Of a stretch of DNA of 9,932 nucleotides, positions 7,732 through 9,932 are shown piece after piece. Numbering within the stretch: position 1 is the stretch's first letter; each line of letters opens with the position of its first letter. The DNA lies in assembly GCA_039917655.1 (NCBI GenBank), contig JBDSJC010000040.1:1-9932 (forward strand), read 5' to 3'. The notes under the pieces were generated by a model. That model saw only the letters and a program-made list of their open reading frames with translations. It was not told the DNA's origin and did not search any database. The position numbers were made by a program, and so were the translations under genes. This DNA is from PNKC01 sp039917655 (GTDB lineage: Bacteria; Chloroflexota; Dehalococcoidia; Tepidiformales; Tepidiformaceae).

Positions 7732-7737
7732 TATCGT
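7732..7737 (+). promoter_or_regulatory. TANNNT -10-like box, leaderless phosphatase gene
   Basis: TATCGT ends 6 bases before the ATG at 7744. No purine-rich ribosome site exists in the pyrimidine-rich stretch in front of the start. A transcript starting at or next to the ATG would be leaderless. No -35 box is evident. Confidence 0.35.
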
Positions 7738-7743
7738 CTAACC

Positions 7744-8379
7744 ATGCTTCGCGTCCGCAAACCGCCCACCCGCATCCTGATCACGCGCCACGGCCAGACC
7801 GTCACTAATCGCGAAGGACGCTTCTGCGGACACTTCGAGACGCAACTCACTCCGCTCGGCGTTCGCCAGGCAGAGGCCCTCGGGCAACGGCTCGGCGGCG
7901 TCCAGGTCGATGCCGTCTACACCAGCGACCTTGGCCGGGCTGTAGAGACCGCTGCCCTCATCCTCCAGGGCCGCCGCATCACTCCCACCATCGACCCCGA
8001 CCTGCGCGAACTGCACTACGGCCAGTGGGAGGGCCGCAAGGGCGGCGAGGTGGCGAAGGCCTACCCCGAGCAGTACAAGCTGATGCGCGCCGAAGACCCC
8101 GGCTGGCGCCCGCCCGGCGGCGAGACGATCGGCGAAGTCCGCCAGCGCACCTTCGCGGCGCTCAGGCGCGTCGCGAAGGCTCACCAGCATCAGACGGTGC
8201 TGATCGTCACCCACGGCACGGCCATCAACTGCATGATCTCCGAGGCCCTGGGCGTGGCGCCCTCGCACACCTTCCGATTCCACGTAGCCAATTGCGGCCT
8301 CTCGGAGATCACCATGCGCCGCGCCACGCCGATTCTCAGCCTGCTGAACGACACGGCGCACCTCGTGGGAGTGACCTAA
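7744..8379 (+). CDS. Histidine phosphatase family protein (phosphoglycerate-mutase-like)
   Basis: The protein has 211 residues, a normal length for the branch that contains GpmB-like phosphatases and CobC-type alpha-ribazole phosphatases. The catalytic set is complete: the RHG motif at residues 15-17 with nucleophile His16, Arg65 in SDLGRAVETA, the acid/base Glu89 in LRELHYGQWEG, and His157 in VTHG. The enzyme removes phosphate from a small molecule through a phospho-histidine intermediate in the cytosol; the substrate cannot be read from the sequence. No cobalamin or glycolysis genes are nearby, so neither CobC nor GpmB is claimed. The start has no Shine-Dalgarno sequence but a TANNNT box just upstream. 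It stands alone on its strand, with heptamer arrays on both sides, the second beginning at its stop codon. Confidence 0.93.
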   Translation: MLRVRKPPTRILITRHGQTVTNREGRFCGHFETQLTPLGVRQAEALGQRLGGVQVDAVYTSDLGRAVETAALILQGRRITPTIDPDLRELHYGQWEGRKGGEVAKAYPEQYKLMRAEDPGWRPPGGETIGEVRQRTFAALRRVAKAHQHQTVLIVTHGTAINCMISEALGVAPSHTFRFHVANCGLSEITMRRATPILSLLNDTAHLVGVT

Positions 8380-8398
8380 GGGACGAGGCCCGAGGCCG
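8378..8398 (+). repeat. Tandem heptamers at the phosphatase stop codon
   Basis: In-phase units AAGGGAC, GAGGCCC, GAGGCCG begin inside the stop codon of the phosphatase gene. The last two closely match the GAGGTGC GAGGCCG pair upstream of the same gene. Confidence 0.45.
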
Positions 8399-8404
8399 GA
8401 ATGT

Positions 8405-8557
8405 TCAGCCCTGCGTCCCTGAGGCAGCGGCTGCCGCGGCGCGTGCGTAGTTGCTGGCGCCGTACCAATCCACCGTCACCACCGGCTCGTCCCCCGGCCC
8501 TACGGCGACCCGGCGCGTTTCCAGGTCTCGGCAGATCGCCTCCTCGACGAAATCACC
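8405..8557 (-). pseudogene. Probable remnant of a lost gene, C-terminal end only (about 50 codons)
   Basis: On the minus strand a frame runs from a TGA at 8560 to a TGA at 8405 and reads like real protein: GDFVEEAICRDL, then VAVGPGDEPVVTVDWYGAS, then an Ala-rich end. Roughly 80 percent of third positions are G or C by my count, as in the genuine genes here. No start codon lies near its beginning; the only in-frame candidates are GTG codons in the middle. It may be the truncated end of an unknown gene, or a short gene with a frameshift. I do not recognise the family. Confidence 0.35.
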
Positions 8558-8576
8558 TCACAGCCCTGAGCTCCGA

Positions 8577-8597
8577 GTCCCTCGTGCCTCGCCGCTC
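8577..8597 (-). repeat. Tandem heptamers, three in-phase units, inverted orientation
   Basis: On the minus strand the units are GAGCGGC, GAGGCAC and GAGGGAC. They lie in the spacer just before the rhomboid gene, 24 bases upstream of its start. Confidence 0.45.
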
Positions 8598-8605
8598 GTG
8601 GCGCG

Positions 8606-8611
8606 TAGACT
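8606..8611 (+). promoter_or_regulatory. TANNNT -10-like box, leaderless rhomboid gene
   Basis: TAGACT lies 9 bases before the GTG at 8621. No ribosome binding site is visible between them. The arrangement parallels that of the phosphatase gene. No -35 box is evident. Confidence 0.35.
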
Positions 8612-8620
8612 GCAATCCCA

Positions 8621-9439
8621 GTGATTCCCATCGGTGACAGCCCGAAATCGCGCACCACGCCGTGGGTGACCTACCTGGTCATCGCGCTCAATGTCGCCGT
8701 CTTCCTCTGGATGCTGCGGCTCGACAACGCACCCCCCGATTCCCGCCCCGAGGCCCTCCGCCAGTTCCGCGACCAGACGAACGCCGAATGCTACGGCTTC
8801 GAAACCCTGCCATCGGCCGCCGACCGCTTCGTCTGCCGCTGGTCCGTCCAGCCAAAGGAATACCTCGACAACCTCAGCGGCAGGTCCGACGTCCCGCGCC
8901 CGGACCGCCCGCTGATCCTGATAAGCATCATCACCGCCCTCTTCCTGCATGGTGGCTGGTTGCACATCCTCGGCAACATGCTCTTTCTCTGGGTCTTCGG
9001 CGACAACGTGGAGGATCGGCTGGGGCACTTCGGCTACCTCCTGTTTTACATCGCCGCCGGGATCGTCGCGTCCTTCGTGCAGATCGCGGTCAATCCGGAC
9101 AGCCTCACGCCGGTGATCGGCGCTAGCGGCGCGGTGGCGGGCGTGCTGGGGGCCTACCTCGTGCTCTACCCCCGGGCCACGGTGCGTGCGATCATCCCGT
9201 TCTTCATCCTCATCTTCATCCCTCTCCCGATCCCTGCGTGGGTGATGATCGGCCTCTGGTTCCTCCAAAACCTGGTTTCCGGCTACGCCACCATCGCCGA
9301 CGCCGCCAACCCGGACGCGGGCGTGGCGTGGTTCGCGCACATTGGCGGCTTCCTCTTCGGGGCGGTGCTCGTCTGGCTGCTCTTCCGCGCCCGCGACCAG
9401 CCCATTGGCCCTCTCCGGGACGAGCTGCCGCGGGGGTAA
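8621..9439 (+). CDS. Rhomboid family intramembrane serine protease
   Basis: Rhomboids cut membrane proteins within or next to the membrane with a Ser-His dyad. The protein has 272 residues and the usual core of six membrane helices: one near 15-32, a periplasmic or extracytoplasmic loop (33-97), and the rest from about 97 to 255. The catalytic GASG motif places the nucleophile at Ser169, and the partner is His240 in AHIGGF. The conserved HGGWLHILGNMLFL stretch (110-123) carries the oxyanion-hole residues His115 and Asn119. The loop after the first helix holds two cysteines (58 and 72) and is long for the family. The GTG at 8621 starts the typical N-terminus MIPIGDSPKSRTTPWVTYLVI, so it is preferred although no ribosome site precedes it. 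The substrate is unknown; secreted proteins with membrane tails, such as that at 2092-2697, are possible but unproven targets. Confidence 0.95.
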   Translation: MIPIGDSPKSRTTPWVTYLVIALNVAVFLWMLRLDNAPPDSRPEALRQFRDQTNAECYGFETLPSAADRFVCRWSVQPKEYLDNLSGRSDVPRPDRPLILISIITALFLHGGWLHILGNMLFLWVFGDNVEDRLGHFGYLLFYIAAGIVASFVQIAVNPDSLTPVIGASGAVAGVLGAYLVLYPRATVRAIIPFFILIFIPLPIPAWVMIGLWFLQNLVSGYATIADAANPDAGVAWFAHIGGFLFGAVLVWLLFRARDQPIGPLRDELPRG

Positions 9440-9520
9440 AGTGTACGTAGTTCGCGATTCTGATCCGCCGATCGTCAAGACGGCTGTTTGGCAAGGGAAT
9501 GACGAACCGGCGGCAGATCC

Positions 9521-9640
9521 GTGGCTAACTCTCAAGTGCAATATGACGACGAGACGAATGTCCTCTACGTACGCCTTCTGCCCGGAGCCAGAGTTTCTCG
9601 GACCCACTCGCTCGATGACATGCCGCCCGTCGATGTACGT
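9521..9640 (+). pseudogene. Truncated DUF2283-like gene (first 40 codons)
   Basis: From the GTG at 9521 the reading QVQYDDETNVLYVRLLPGA, then SRTHSLDDMPPVDV, matches the N-terminal half of the small DUF2283 family, which usually has the pattern YDxExDxLYVRL and a length of 60-80 residues. The second half of the family, expected to continue with a DxxGxVxGIE-type strand, is absent. The frame continues open to 9859 but as low-complexity Arg/Pro/Ser text that overlaps the sigma-factor start, so it is not believable protein. No single frameshift restores the missing half. The family's function is unknown; it is often paired with DUF4258 genes, none of which is seen here. It may be a relic or a short, still translated protein. 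Confidence 0.5.
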
Positions 9641-9828
9641 CGTCACCCTGCGCGCGCCAGCACCGCGGTAGCCCCTCCCAGCCCTCGGCAATCGCCCAGC
9701 CGTGTAAGATTCCCGCCAACCGCCTGTCTAACCGTTAAGCCTGCTGGCTCGACGGCTCGGCGGGCTCTGCCGGGAGGAAGATCCCGGGGCTTCACCAGTC
9801 CCGCGCGCGGCGTGGTACGAAGGGCGCA
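9641..9828. other. Spacer upstream of the sigma factor, with a hairpin
   Basis: No believable gene is seen here on either strand. There is a 6-bp hairpin, CCGGGA (9770-9775) with TCCCGG (9782-9787), and a possible -10-like TAAGAT near 9706, without a clear -35. A promoter for the sigma-factor gene is expected in this stretch. The hairpin lies 42 bases before the ATG and could be part of its leader. Confidence 0.3.
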
Positions 9829-9932
9829 ATGGATCAGACCGCCGATGCGGCTCTTGTAGAACTCGCTCAAGCCGGCGATCAGCCAGCGTTTGCCGAGCTC
9901 TACAACCGCTACTTCGACCCCGTCTACGACTT
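9829..9932 (+). CDS. ECF-type RNA polymerase sigma factor, 3'-partial (first 34 codons)
   Basis: The ATG at 9829 has GAAGGG at about 9819-9824, a good ribosome site. The visible residues include ALVELAQAGDQPAFAELYNR and YFDPVYD, which is the standard opening of sigma-70 region 2 in ECF sigma factors (an acidic start, then the A-x-x-G-D-x-x-A-F-x-x-L-Y-x-R-Y pattern). These proteins bind core RNA polymerase and direct it to dedicated promoters, often under control of an anti-sigma factor encoded next door, which would lie beyond the window. Region 4 and any extra domains are not visible, so the subgroup cannot be given. Confidence 0.85.
   Translation, partial: MDQTADAALVELAQAGDQPAFAELYNRYFDPVYD

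Noticed and set aside
8025..8450. 141-codon plus-strand frame overlapping the histidine phosphatase
   Set aside because: It overlaps the catalytic part of the phosphatase in another frame and has only Arg/His/Pro-rich text.
8401..8637. 78-codon plus-strand frame in the spacer before the rhomboid gene
   Set aside because: Arg/Pro/Ser-rich translation without domain, overlapping the rhomboid start; the minus-strand frame there looks more like real protein.
8558..9691. 377-codon minus-strand frame opposite the rhomboid gene
   Set aside because: It is antisense to an unmistakable rhomboid protease; the Glu/Asp/Arg/Val-rich translation is the usual complement of a GC-rich coding strand.
1..9932. 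CRISPR array, tRNA, rRNA, insertion sequence or prophage
   Set aside because: No long direct repeats with regular spacers, no cloverleaf-like or rRNA-like sequence, and no transposase, integrase or phage protein was recognised.

Overview
The window looks like a chromosomal segment from a GC-rich bacterium of the Chloroflexota, possibly the Dehalococcoidia/Tepidiforma side. That placement rests on the style of the secreted proteins (Pro/Thr linkers, a C-terminal W-D-rich module, a Cys-paired beta domain with a C-terminal membrane tail) and was not tested by any search. No plasmid, phage, insertion sequence, CRISPR, rRNA or tRNA signal was seen.

Layout. Bases 1-1987 (+) hold the 3' part of a very large secreted/surface protein whose start lies upstream. 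A strong UUCG hairpin separates it from a second cell-surface protein (2092-2697, +) with a signal peptide, one beta-type domain, a Pro/Thr linker and a C-terminal membrane tail; this ends in a clear intrinsic terminator (2719-2744) that can also serve the convergent gene. Bases 2813-6466 (-) encode a huge soluble hybrid histidine kinase (four GAF domains, PAS, HisKA, HATPase, receiver). Upstream of it, 6581-7510 (-) encodes a secreted CAP/SCP-like protein whose C-terminal module resembles the end of the first protein. A regulatory region (7511-7743) separates it from the divergent histidine-phosphatase gene (7744-8379, +). This is followed by a spacer with a probable gene remnant on the minus strand, a rhomboid intramembrane protease (8621-9439, +), a decayed DUF2283 fragment, and the first 34 codons of an ECF-type sigma factor (9829 to the window end).

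How the parts fit. Much of the window concerns the cell envelope and signalling: three exported proteins, one membrane protease, one multi-sensor kinase and one sigma factor. No dedicated response regulator accompanies the kinase, so its output partner is unknown. The gene strands alternate and the spacers are long, so most genes are probably separate transcription units.

The most interesting non-coding signals are (a) short arrays of in-phase 7-base units of the type GAGNNNN in several separate spacers, in both orientations; (b) four consecutive 11-base units between the CAP and phosphatase genes forming two direct-repeat pairs with the geometry of a PhoB/PhoP-type operator; and (c) two genes with no ribosome binding site and a TANNNT box just upstream of the start codon, suggesting leaderless mRNAs.
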